A stretch of DNA of 64,000 bases from CAIWHR01 sp963830485. Lineage in GTDB: Bacteria; Pseudomonadota; Gammaproteobacteria; Burkholderiales; Casimicrobiaceae. Shown here in pieces: positions 8,064 to 16,816 of the stretch (position 1 is the first letter of the stretch; each line of letters begins with the position of its first letter). Made by a program: the position numbers and the translations under genes. Location of the stretch: positions 77,723 to 141,722 of the forward strand of contig CAWHNE010000006.1 of NCBI GenBank assembly GCA_963830485.1, in the 5' to 3' direction. The notes under the pieces are model-generated. The model made no database searches. It was given only the letters and a program-made list of their open reading frames with translations, and was not told the origin of the DNA.

Positions 8064-8634
8064 CTACTCGAGGTTGGCGATGTACTGCGACAGGTTCTCG
8101 ATGTCGTCGTCCGACAGCGTGCCGGCCACGCTCGTCATGTTGCCGGCGTCGTTGGTGCGGCGCTTCGCCTTGAAGTCCTGCAGCTGTTTCTTCACGTATT
8201 GCGGATACTGGCCCGCCACGCGGGGGATCTCGTTCTGGCCGACAAAGCCGCCGAGATGGCACATCGGGCAGAGCACCGCATCCGAGATCTTGCGCCCGGC
8301 CTCCACCCGCGCGCCGTCGGCCTTGAAGCCGAGTGGCAGCGGCTTCTGAGCGGCGAAGAAGTTGCCGAGCGCGATCATGTCGTCCCGCGTGAGGCTCTCG
8401 GCCAGCGGCGACATCATCGGATCCTTCCGCCGTCCCTCCTTGAAATCGCGAAGCTGGATGTAGATGTAGCGCCACGATTGCCCCGCGAGGATCGGATACT
8501 CGGGATTCGTGCGAGTTGCCGTTCGGGCCGTGGCAGGAGAAGCACACCTGCGCCTTGGCGCGAACCGCGGCGTCGTCCTGCGCGGGCACGGGCGCGGCGG
8601 CGAGCGCCGCGAAGACGAGCACGAGGAATCTCAC
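8064..8634 (-). CDS. di-haem cytochrome c (c4-like), frameshifted
   Basis: A secreted cytochrome of about 189 residues with a signal peptide (MRFLVLVFAALAAAPVPAQ) and two haem motifs: CFSCHG near the N-terminus and CPMCHLGG in the second half. GPNGNS and YPILAGQ-type motifs fit the cytochrome c4 family. The frame breaks near 8509: the reverse-strand sequence gives NSTNPEYPILAGQ if one C is removed. It lies 64 bases downstream of the PQQ dehydrogenase on the same strand, so it is the likely electron acceptor, although a terminator-like hairpin lies between them. Confidence 0.8.
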
Positions 8635-8645
8635 GATCGGCGGGC

Positions 8646-8680
8646 AAAAAAGACGGCCACCCCGCCAGCGGAGTGGCCGC
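8646..8680 (-). terminator. Rho-independent terminator after the PQQ dehydrogenase
   Basis: On the minus strand a 7-bp stem (CGGCCAC / GTGGCCG) with a partly paired 12-base loop is followed by TC and a run of six T. It lies between the dehydrogenase stop (8699) and the cytochrome start (8634), so cytochrome expression would need read-through or its own promoter. Confidence 0.75.
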
Positions 8681-8698
8681 CGGTGTTTCGCGATTCGG

Positions 8699-10453
8699 CT
8701 ACTTCGGGACCACTTTCTCGCCGCCGATCAGCTTGAATACGAACACGCTATTGCCGCGCTTGGAGTCGATCTGGTTGTTGCCCCCGGCGGCGACCGCGAT
8801 GTACTCGGTGTTGCCGACCATGTACGCGACGGGCGGGGCATTCACGCCGGCTCCGAGGTAATACTTCCAGAGCTCCTTTCCGTCCTTCGCGTGGTACGCC
8901 TTGAACCACCCGTTGGCTTCGCCGTTGAAGACGAGGTCGGTCGCGGTCGCGAGCACGCCGCCGATGAGCGGCTGCGGCGTCTTCACGGACCAGGCCACTT
9001 TGCCCGTGTCGATGTTCACCGCGACGAGCCGGCCCGACTGCTCCTCGGTCGGGATCGTCTTGAAGGCGCCGCCGAGCCACAGCTTGCCGCCCGGATAGGG
9101 CGATTCTTCGACATGGTAGGTCATCGGTTGATGCAGGTTCGCCGCGAAGGCCAGGCGCAGCTTGGGGTTGATCGCCATCGGCGACCACTCGACGCCGCCG
9201 TTGGCGCCCGGAAGCATCCGCGCGCCCGCCTTCGTCGGCAGCACCCACATGTTCTCCTGCGGGACCATCGCCTCCGAGTAGCGGATCAGCTTTCCGGTGT
9301 TGCGCTCGTGGACGTAGATGTGGCCGGTCTTGCCGCCGTGGATCACGACGTCGACCATCTTGCCACCGCCGCCACTGCCATCCCTCGCCTGCGTGAGGAT
9401 CGGTGGGCTCACGGCGTCAAGATCCCAGACGTCGTGGGCGATGTACTGGTAATGCCACTTGTACGCGCCGGTGTTGAGGTCGATCGCGACCAGCGAGTCC
9501 GTGTACAGGTTGTCGCCCGGACGGATCGCGCCGTAGAGGTCCGGCGACGGATTGCCGACCACGAAGAAGACGGTGTTCGTCTTCCGATCGATCGCCGGCG
9601 TCATCCATACACCGCCACCCAGCGTCTGATAGAAGTCTCCGCCCTTCTCCGCCAGCTGCTTCTTCTCCGCCGCGATGTCGCGGTGCATGTCGCGGCCCGT
9701 CGCGTCGTTGACCGCCCACACGCCTTCCTGCCCCTTGTCGGGGATCGTGTAGAACGTCCACAGCAGGTTTCCGTCGGCCGCGTTGTACGCCTTCACGAAG
9801 CCGCGGACGCCGTATTCGCCGCCGTTCGTGCCGATCAGCACCTTGCCCTCGACGACCGCTGGCGCCATCGTCTCCGAGTATCCCTTCTCGGGATCGGCGA
9901 TCTGCTTCTCCCACAGGACCTTTCCGGTCTTGGCGTCGAGCGCGACGAGCTTCGCATCGATCGTGCCCATAAACAGCCGGCCGCCCTCGATCGCGACGCC
10001 GCGATTGTTGTTTCCGCAGCAGACCGTGACGATCGGGCCGAGCTTGTGCTTGTAGTGCCAGTACTCCTCACCGGTCGCCGCGTTGATCGCATAGACGTGG
10101 TTGAAGGACGTTGTCAGGAACATGACTCCGTCGACAACGATCGGTGCGGTCTCCATCGACTCGAGCACCGCGGTCTGAAAGACGAACGCGGGCGCGAGTG
10201 CGTAGGCGTCGTCGAGTCTGATCGCGGAGCCGGGGTAGTAGCGACTGTTGGTGTAGTCGCCGTTCGGATGAATCCAGTTCTTCCTGTCGCGGGCTGCGCC
10301 GTCGAGCGCCGCCTGTGTCACGTTCGGAGTCGATGGCATGGCCTTGGCCGTCGTCGTCGCTCCACCCGAAACCTCCTGCGCACCTGCGATGCCCGCCATC
10401 GCCAACGCCGCCGCCAGGGCGGTGAACTTCAAGAGACTACCCCCGTATGTCAT
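8699..10453 (-). CDS. PQQ-dependent alcohol dehydrogenase with lanthanide-type ligands (XoxF/PedH-like)
   Basis: A 584-residue periplasmic quinoprotein with a signal peptide ending AGAQ near residue 26. It has the eight-bladed propeller pattern of PQQ alcohol dehydrogenases, with no fused cytochrome domain. C145-C146 is the vicinal disulfide above PQQ. The metal ligands appear as Glu213 (GGEYGVRG) and Asn301 (GNPSPDLYG), the catalytic base as Asp344, and Asp346 (WDLD) is the extra acid typical of lanthanide-dependent enzymes. ATG 10453 is preceded by GGAGGATTC. The HDVWDLDAVSPP stretch differs from typical XoxF (DEWDYDG-like), so methanol as substrate is uncertain; another alcohol is possible. 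Confidence 0.88.
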   Translation of the reverse strand: MTYGGSLLKFTALAAALAMAGIAGAQEVSGGATTTAKAMPSTPNVTQAALDGAARDRKNWIHPNGDYTNSRYYPGSAIRLDDAYALAPAFVFQTAVLESMETAPIVVDGVMFLTTSFNHVYAINAATGEEYWHYKHKLGPIVTVCCGNNNRGVAIEGGRLFMGTIDAKLVALDAKTGKVLWEKQIADPEKGYSETMAPAVVEGKVLIGTNGGEYGVRGFVKAYNAADGNLLWTFYTIPDKGQEGVWAVNDATGRDMHRDIAAEKKQLAEKGGDFYQTLGGGVWMTPAIDRKTNTVFFVVGNPSPDLYGAIRPGDNLYTDSLVAIDLNTGAYKWHYQYIAHDVWDLDAVSPPILTQARDGSGGGGKMVDVVIHGGKTGHIYVHERNTGKLIRYSEAMVPQENMWVLPTKAGARMLPGANGGVEWSPMAINPKLRLAFAANLHQPMTYHVEESPYPGGKLWLGGAFKTIPTEEQSGRLVAVNIDTGKVAWSVKTPQPLIGGVLATATDLVFNGEANGWFKAYHAKDGKELWKYYLGAGVNAPPVAYMVGNTEYIAVAAGGNNQIDSKRGNSVFVFKLIGGEKVVPK

Positions 10454-10633
10454 GAATCCTCCGTCCGTTCGTATTGTCATTCCCGGCCCGCCTCCCGCCG
10501 CCATAGGCCCATAGGGCCCGGCCGCTGCGGCTCACCGTGCGTTATAGTCTTTTTGCCCGAAACATGGCAAGACATTTCCCCGGGTGCGCCCGCCTTTGTG
10601 CGCCGCAATATCCCTCGCCTCCTGGAGTTCCGG

Positions 10634-11287
10634 ATGTCGCCCACCGATCGCTGTGCCCTCTTCGCCGCTGTGTGGATGCTGGCCGCCTTCCCGGCCGCCG
10701 CCGCCGACAGCGATCTCTCGGTCAACGCGCGGCTCCTGGTCGCGGCCCGCAACTCCGATCCGCCGGCACTCGAGCGCGCGCTCTCCGGCGGCGCATCGCC
10801 GAATGCCCGCAACCGGCTCGGCGAGACAGCGCTCTTGATCGCGCTCAAGAAGGACGACGTCGCCATGGCGCGGACGATGCTGCAGGCGGGTACCGACGTG
10901 AACATCGCGGCAGTCAACGGCGTCACGCCGCTGATGGCCGCGGCCTATGCGGGGCAAAAGGAAATCGTCGAGCTGCTGCTCGCGCGGGGCGCGAATCTCG
11001 ACGCTGTGGACCGCCTCGAAAAGAACGCGATGACCTACGCCGCCGGCGAGGGCCGCACCGAAATCGTGCGGCTCTTCGTCGCCCGCGGCGTCGACCCCAA
11101 CGCGGTCTATCGCAACGACCTGACGGCGCTCATGTGGGCAGCCGGCAACGGCAAAGCCGATACGGTCAAGGCGCTGCTCGCCGCCGGCGCGAAGCCGGGC
11201 CTCCGGGACAATCGCGGGAAGACCGCGCTCGACATGGCGCGCGAGGGCGGCCACGCGGCCGTCGTCGCGCTGCTCGAGAAGGCGTGA
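10634..11287 (+). CDS. secreted ankyrin-repeat protein
   Basis: A 217-residue protein with a signal peptide (LFAAVWMLAAFPAAAA) and five or so ankyrin repeats, for example NGVTPLMAAAYAGQKEIVEL and LTALMWAAGNGKADTVKALL. Ankyrin repeats mediate protein-protein contacts; a periplasmic form may act as a chaperone or binding partner. It is transcribed divergently from the PQQ dehydrogenase, with 180 bases between the starts. ATG 10634 is the start that begins the signal peptide. The frame is intact. Confidence 0.85.
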   Translation: MSPTDRCALFAAVWMLAAFPAAAADSDLSVNARLLVAARNSDPPALERALSGGASPNARNRLGETALLIALKKDDVAMARTMLQAGTDVNIAAVNGVTPLMAAAYAGQKEIVELLLARGANLDAVDRLEKNAMTYAAGEGRTEIVRLFVARGVDPNAVYRNDLTALMWAAGNGKADTVKALLAAGAKPGLRDNRGKTALDMAREGGHAAVVALLEKA

Positions 11288-11305
11288 CGTCCGGGGCCGC
11301 CCCGG

Positions 11306-11854
11306 TCAGGCGTGGCCCAATCCCATTCGCGCGAGGAGGCGGTCGCGGTCGACGATCGCGTGCTTGAGCGCGCCAGCAACGTGCAGCGTCACCAGTGCCG
11401 CGAGCAGCCAGCTGTTGGCGAGGTGTGCCGTGCTCAGCAATTCCTTGATCGCTTCATGCTTGCCGGCCCAGCCGGGCAGCGTCATCCCGAAGTACTTGAC
11501 CGGATATCCGCTCACCTCGGAGCCGAGGTAGCCGAAAATCGGCTGCAGCATGAGCGCGACGTACATGAGCACGTGGGTCGCGCGGGCCACGCGCGCCTGC
11601 CACGGCGGCATCGGCGGCAACGCGGGCGCCGGGTGACCCGCCCGCCACGCGAGCCGCAGCACCATCAGCGCGAAGATCGTCATCCCGATCGACTTGTGCA
11701 GGTTGAAAGCGTCTACTCGCGGCCCGACCGGCTGCTTCGGGATCTCCTGCATCCACCAGCCCCACGCGAACTGGCCGAGCACCAGAATCGCGATCAGCCA
11801 GTGCAGCGCGATCGCCGTGCGCGTGTAGCGCGCGGGCGCGTCAGAACGTTGCAT
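11306..11854 (-). CDS. cytochrome b561-family membrane protein
   Basis: A 182-residue integral membrane protein with four predicted helices and histidines placed as haem b ligands (ALHWLIAILVLGQFAW, NLHKSIGMTIF, RATHVLMYVAL, LVTLHVAGALKH). This matches the bacterial cytochrome b561 family, which moves electrons between quinol and periplasmic acceptors or oxidants. Its ATG lies inside the end of the TonB receptor gene (14-base overlap), so the two are translationally coupled. Its partner is unknown; inner-membrane electron transfer linked to quinoprotein metabolism is a plausible context. Confidence 0.85.
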   Translation of the reverse strand: MQRSDAPARYTRTAIALHWLIAILVLGQFAWGWWMQEIPKQPVGPRVDAFNLHKSIGMTIFALMVLRLAWRAGHPAPALPPMPPWQARVARATHVLMYVALMLQPIFGYLGSEVSGYPVKYFGMTLPGWAGKHEAIKELLSTAHLANSWLLAALVTLHVAGALKHAIVDRDRLLARMGLGHA

Positions 11855-13998
11855 ATGCGCTGACGCCCACGAGGAAGTTGCGGGTCGCCGATGGCTCGAA
11901 ATAGCGGCCGTTGGTGTCGCCGACGATCACGGTCCCGACGTAGTTGACGTTGCCGACGTTGTTGAGCCGCGCGAACTCCCGCAGCACCCACGCGCCCACG
12001 CGCTGCTCGAAGCCGACGCGCAGGTTCGCGATGGTCCAGGCCGGGGCGGCGTCCGTGTTGCGGTCGTTGACGTAGACCTTGCCGGCGTACTGGACCTCCA
12101 CCGCCGCGTTGAGGCCCCACGCTTGAGGATACGACCACGCGAGCTCCCCATACGCACTCGTCGCCGGAACGCCGGGCAGCCGCGCGCCCGCGGGCACGAT
12201 CTGCGGCGGCACGCCGGTCGTCGCCTCATCGGTAAACTTCGCGGACAGATATGTGTACGACGCGTATCCCGTGAATCCGGCTCCCAGGTCGCCCTGCCAC
12301 GCAGCTTCGACCCCTTTGCGCTCGGTCCGCCCGGCATTCTTGTACGTCGTGCGACCGCCGGTCGCGGTATTGATGACGATCTCGTCCTGCGTCTTCACGT
12401 CGAAGGCGGCGAGGTTGAGCCGCTGCGTGCGGCCGATCAACGCCTTCAGCCCGACCTCAGCCGAATCGCTGACCGACGGCTGGAGCGACAGGTTCAGGCC
12501 GGAGCCCACCGGGCGATACGCGAGCTCGATGAAGGTCGGCGTTTCGAAGCCCTGCCCATAGTTGGCGTAGAGATTGATCCGATCCGTCACGTGCCACAAC
12601 GCGCCCACGACCGGGCTGCCGTGGCTGTAGTTGCGCTGCCCGCTGTCGTCGGGGTTCCCAGTGACGACGTAGTGGTCGGACGACTTGAAGCGGACGGTGC
12701 TGTAGCGATAGCCGGCGAGGAGCGACCAGGCTTCGGCGGGCGCGAATTCGAGTTGCAGGTAGCCATCGCCGTTGCTGACCGTGTCCGTCTCGTCGCGGCG
12801 CAGCTCGCCCAGGAGGCCGAAGTCGTTGACGAAGCCCTTCCGCTGGTCGCGCTGCGTCTCGTAGTTCGCGCCGACCGTGACCAGGCCAGGACGGTCGCCG
12901 ATCAGGAAGCGGGCGGAGAGACGGCCGTCGACGCCCCCGAAGGAGCGATCGATGTCGCTGACCCCGCCGGACGACGTCGCGCCGGAGCCCTGTAGCGCGA
13001 GGAACTGGCGCACCGAGCGTGTGCCGCCGTAACCCGTCACGCGCACGTCGGCGGTGTCGCTGAGCCTTTGCGCGACTGTCGCGCCAAGCTGCCGCTGGTT
13101 CACGGTCTTGCGGGTGTCGAAGAGGACCGCCGCAGGGTCCGCCTGCCGCGGATTCGCCTCCCATTGCGCGCGCGTGAGTCCAAGCGGATCCTGCGCCTCG
13201 GGCTGGTAGAGCGCATTCGCAACGACGATGATCGAAGTGTCCGGCGACGGGTCGATGCGGAAGCGCGCGTTGCCGAGCTGCCGCGACGCCTGGCTGTGGT
13301 CGCGATAGCCGTCGATCGTGAAGTAGTTGCCCGCCAGGACGTAGTTGACCGCCCCCGCCTGCCCCTCGGCCTTGGCGATCGCGTTCCACGTCGCGTAGCT
13401 GCCGCCGATCACCTGCCCCCCCGCGATCGGCGCCGCGGGCCCGTCCTCGGTGAACACGGAGATCACGCCGCCGGACGCGTTGCCGTACAGCGACGAGAAG
13501 GGACCCCGCAGGACCTCGATCCGCTGCGCCGACACGAGGCTGAAGCTGCCGGTCTGGCCCTGGCCGTCCGGCATCGTCGCCGGAATGTAGTCCTGGTAGA
13601 GCCGTACGCCGCGAACGCCGAAGTTCGCGCGCGCGCCGAACCCTCGGACCGACAGCTGAAGGTCCTGCGCGTAGTTCCACCGGTTCTGGATCGAGATACC
13701 CGGGATCCCGGCGAGCGACTCGGACAGGTTGACCTGCAGCTGCCCGTTCTGAATCCGGTCGCGGTCGACGGTGTCGATCGCGAGCGGCAGGTCGAACGCG
13801 CGCTCGGCGTTGCGTGTCGCGGTGACGACGATGGGGTCGAGCCGCGGCACCGTCCCTTCCTGCGCATGCGGCGATCGAAACTGCGCCTGCGGCGGACGCC
13901 GCCGCGACCGCGCGCGCGACCCCGGCCGTGATCGAGCGCAAGCGGTGACGCGGAGGCAGGGTCATGGGCGGCGACGGACGCGGAAAGTCGTGTAGCAT
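11841..13998 (-). CDS. pqqU: TonB-dependent outer membrane receptor, PqqU/YncD-like (frameshifted)
   Basis: A TonB-dependent receptor of about 718 residues. The signal peptide is followed by a TonB box (DPIVVTATR). The plug domain contains NLSESLAGIPGISIQNR, NYAQDLQLSVRGFGAR and IPATMPDGQGQTGSFS, a very close match, as I remember it, to E. coli YncD (PqqU), which imports PQQ. The beta-barrel ends in phenylalanine. The frame changes near 13868, where removing one base restores the ...IAAAQEGTVPRLDP reading. ATG 13998 follows GGGGAGGA; ATG 13965 is an alternative without a ribosome binding site. Being next to a PQQ dehydrogenase and a PQQ-associated propeller supports PQQ uptake. Confidence 0.8.
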
Positions 13999-14055
13999 AA
14001 AGGAGCGTCCTCCCCTCGCCTAGCGCAGCCGCACGGCCGTTCCGCTCCGACACTC

Positions 14056-15011
14056 ATGCGTCTCGCCCGTTTCCTTCTCGCCGCCGCGCTCGGAACCGGC
14101 TCGCTCAGCCCGGTCGCCGCAGGCGCGGCGCCACTTGCGTACGCGTCGAACGAAGGCTCGGCGTCCGTGTCGGTGATCGACACCTCGACCGACAAGGTCG
14201 TCGCGACGCTGAAGATCGGCGAAAAGCCGCGCGGGATCGCGCTGTCGGCGGACGGCAATCGCCTCTACCTGTCCGACCAGACGGCGAACGCGCTCGTCGT
14301 CGTCGACACCGCAAAGCGGGCCGAGATCGCGCGCGTGAAGCTCGGCGACTCGCCGGAGGCGATCTACCTGTCGCCCGACGGCCGCTTCGTCGCCGCGGCG
14401 ATCGAGGAGAACGACCAGGTCCTGCTCGTCGACACGTCCGACGCTCGCCGTCGCGCGCAGCATCAAGATGCGGGGCAAGAATCCCGAGCACGCGGTGTGG
14501 AGCCCGGACGGCAAGTGGCTCTACGTGAGCGCCGAGGAAGCGGATTCGGTCGACATCGTCGACGTCGCGAAGGGCGAAGTCGTGAAGTCGGTCAAGGTCG
14601 GCGACCGACCGCGCGGCATCGGCTTTCTGCCCGGACGGCAGCCGCGCATACGTCGCCGCGGAGAACGCGGACACCGTCAACGTGTTCGACACGAAGACGC
14701 ACGAGGTGATCGCGCGGATCAAGGCGGGCAAGCGCTCGAACGGTGTCGTCGTGCACCCCGACGGCAAGCGCGTGTTCGTGAGCTCCGGCGGCGAAGGCAC
14801 GGTGCAGGTGATCGACACGGCGACGAACGCGATCGTCGCGAAGATCGCCGTCGGCAAGCGACCGTGGAACATGGCGCTCACGCCCGACGGCAAGAAGCTC
14901 TACGTCGCCTGCGGCCGCTCGAACGCCGTCGCGGTGATCGACACCGACACGAACACGAAGATCGCCGAGATTCCCGTCGGCGAGCTGCCCTGGGGTGTCG
15001 CGATCCGCTGA
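14056..15011 (+). CDS. PQQ-associated YVTN beta-propeller protein (two frameshifts)
   Basis: A secreted beta-propeller of about 317 residues. After a signal peptide (RFLLAAALGTGSLSPVAAG) it has six or seven YVTN-type repeats such as VSVIDTSTDKVVATLKIGEK and PRGIALSADGNRLYLSD. This matches the family named PQQ-dependent catabolism-associated beta-propeller protein. Two frame changes are simple one-base insertions: an extra C at 14437-14438 (ACGTCCGACG for ACGTCGACG) and an extra G at 14633-14634 (CCCGGACGG for CCCGACGG). It is divergent from the PqqU-like receptor. Its function is unknown; periplasmic handling of PQQ or of the quinoprotein is inferred from context. Confidence 0.82.
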
Positions 15012-15034
15012 ACCGGGGCCGGCGATCGGCCCGG

Positions 15035-15676
15035 TTACTCGGACGGGAGCAATCCGCTCCGCAGGGCGATCCGGACTAGCTGCGCAGGCGTCGGCGCCCC
15101 GAGTTTTCGGCGGATCGACGACTGGTGATTCGAGACGGTCTTGGTGCTGAGGCACAGCGTGTCGGCGATCGCGCGCACCGTGTGGCCCTGGGCGAGCATC
15201 CGCATGATCTCGAACTCGCGGGCGGAGAGGCAGGCGAGGTCCGGCTCCCTGCCATTGAGGCGTCCGAGCGCGACCGTCTGCGCGATGTCGGCGGAGAGGA
15301 AGGATTCGCCCCTCGCGATCGAGCGGACCGCATCCACCAGGACGTCGGGTGCGCTCGACTTGGTGACGTAGCCCGCGGCGCCGGCGCGGAACGCGCGATC
15401 GGCGAAGACCGGCTCGTCGTGAATGCTGAATACGAGCACGCGCGCGGCGGCATCGCGGGCGAGCAATCGGCGCATCGCCTCGATGCCGCTCGCGTCGGGG
15501 AGCGAGATGTCCATCACGACGACCGCGGGAGCGAGCCTGCAGAAGGCCTGGTAGGCTTCCGCCGCCGAGGCCGCCTCGCCGACGACGACGATATCGGGCG
15601 CCCGCTCGAGCAGGCGGCGGTACCCTTCGCGCACGACGGCATGATCGTCGACCAGCAGCACGCGGAGCGGCGGCAT
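15035..15676 (-). CDS. NarL/FixJ-family response regulator
   Basis: A 213-residue two-domain response regulator. The receiver domain has the acidic pocket Asp10/Asp11, phospho-acceptor Asp56 (VMDISLPD) and Lys106 (GYVTKSS). The C-terminal LuxR-type helix-turn-helix (about 150-205) contains LSAREFEIMRMLAQGHTVRA and LSTKTVSNHQSSIRRKLG. Its ATG overlaps the stop of the sensor kinase gene (TGATG-type overlap at 15676), so both are made together. Related pairs control PQQ alcohol dehydrogenase genes in pseudomonads and methylotrophs, so control of this locus is likely but unproven. Confidence 0.92.
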   Translation of the reverse strand: MPPLRVLLVDDHAVVREGYRRLLERAPDIVVVGEAASAAEAYQAFCRLAPAVVVMDISLPDASGIEAMRRLLARDAAARVLVFSIHDEPVFADRAFRAGAAGYVTKSSAPDVLVDAVRSIARGESFLSADIAQTVALGRLNGREPDLACLSAREFEIMRMLAQGHTVRAIADTLCLSTKTVSNHQSSIRRKLGAPTPAQLVRIALRSGLLPSE

Positions 15677-16635
15677 CACGCGGCGTTCGCGCTTCGCAAG
15701 GGAAGGCGGGCGACGAATCCGAATCCGCGCGGATCCGAAGGCATGAGCTCGAATCGACCGGCCAGGGCCTCGACGCGCTCCCGCATTCCGATCAGCCCCA
15801 GCCCGTCGCCGCCTGGGCCAGAGGCGGCGCCGACGCCATCGTCGCGCATGGACAGCTCGATTTCGGACGGTCCCCCCGACGCGCCGGACCGTTGGCGCAC
15901 CTCGATCTCCACGTTCGCGGCACGCGCGTGCCGTGCCAGATTGGTGAGGCCCTCCTGCGCGAGCCGAAACAGCGTGATGCCGGTCGCCTCGTCGAGCCCG
16001 GAGATCGCGTCGTCGACCGCGACGTTGAAGGCGACGCCGGGCAGACGGCGCCGCCATCCGTCGATGCAATGCTCGAGCGCGGCGGCGAAGCCCAGCTCGT
16101 CCAGCCCGGGCGGACGCAGCCGGCGAACGATCTCACGGACGGCGATCTCGAGGTGGTTCGTCATCGCGACGATCGATTCGGCTCCACGTTGCACCTCCGC
16201 CGATCGCTTCGTGCCGATTTCGCGGAGCCAGACGGCATCGACCTTGATCGCATTGACGTACTGGCCGAGCTCGTCGTGCAGCTCGCGCGCGAGATGGCGA
16301 CGCTCGTCCTCCTGGGCGCTGACAGCGGCCATCGCCAGCTTCCGGTTCTCGTCGAGAGCCTGGGCGAGCCGAGCCTGCCCGGCGATGAGCTGATCGAGGA
16401 GCTTTCGGACCTCGCGGGCGCGCCGCCACGCATACCACGCGAGCCCGGCGACGACGAATAGCAGCAAGCCCGGAACCTCATCGAGCTGCCAGTGCTCGTA
16501 GGGCTGCGTCCACGCCGCGACGGTCTCGGCAAGCTCGAAACGGACGCTGAGCGCGGCGAACAACGCTGCCGCAACGATGAGCAACGCGAGATCGCGCTGC
16601 GCGGCGGTCCGGCTCCCATGCGTTCCTGCCTCCAT
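15676..16635 (-). CDS. membrane sensor histidine kinase, NarX/DegS type
   Basis: A 319-residue kinase with two transmembrane helices (about 16-32 and 55-70) that leave only a short periplasmic loop of roughly 22 residues. The HisKA_3 dimerisation domain carries His120 in the LARELHDELGQ motif. The ATP-binding domain has RLAQEGLTNLARHA (N box) and DDGVG (G1 box) and ends in GFGFVARLPL. ATG 16635 follows GGAAGGAGTCGCC. The small loop suggests sensing of a membrane or redox signal. It is the first gene of the pair with the response regulator and divergent from the second TonB receptor. Confidence 0.9.
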   Translation of the reverse strand: MEAGTHGSRTAAQRDLALLIVAAALFAALSVRFELAETVAAWTQPYEHWQLDEVPGLLLFVVAGLAWYAWRRAREVRKLLDQLIAGQARLAQALDENRKLAMAAVSAQEDERRHLARELHDELGQYVNAIKVDAVWLREIGTKRSAEVQRGAESIVAMTNHLEIAVREIVRRLRPPGLDELGFAAALEHCIDGWRRRLPGVAFNVAVDDAISGLDEATGITLFRLAQEGLTNLARHARAANVEIEVRQRSGASGGPSEIELSMRDDGVGAASGPGGDGLGLIGMRERVEALAGRFELMPSDPRGFGFVARLPLRSANAA

Positions 16636-16683
16636 GGCGACTCCTTCCACTCGGCCACCAGCCCCGTTGCCCCTGCCTGGCGC

Positions 16684-16711
16684 GGGAAGAATTCCCGGAT
16701 CATTTCGGGAA
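16684..16711. promoter_or_regulatory. overlapping inverted repeats in the kinase / TonB receptor divergent region
   Basis: GGGAA-gaa-TTCCC (16684-16696) overlaps TTCCCG-8-CGGGAA (16692-16711). They sit between the divergent kinase and TonB receptor genes, 49 and 105 bases from the two starts. This is a candidate operator, perhaps for the adjacent response regulator; no binding evidence is available. Confidence 0.4.
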
Positions 16712-16816
16712 CCCGACGACGTCGATGCCGCCACCACAAATGCGAAGCTGCCCGCTGCGGCGTCGCTCCGCTTCGGGCGGTGCCCGCAATATAAGGCAAG
16801 TCGGGAAGGAAGAGCG

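Noticed and set aside
8516..10630. A very long plus-strand open frame antisense to the PQQ dehydrogenase and running into the ankyrin gene
   Set aside because: High GC leaves few stops on the opposite strand. The protein is Arg/Val/Asp-rich with no domain; only the part from 10634 (signal peptide plus ankyrin repeats) is real.
11312..13931. Plus-strand open frames opposite cytochrome b561 and the PqqU-like receptor
   Set aside because: Arginine-rich translations with no motifs; the minus-strand genes have clear domains and start sites.
14430..14640. Programmed frameshifting in the beta-propeller gene
   Set aside because: No slippery sequence with a downstream structure; each break is explained by one extra base in CC or GG, and the corrected repeats align perfectly.
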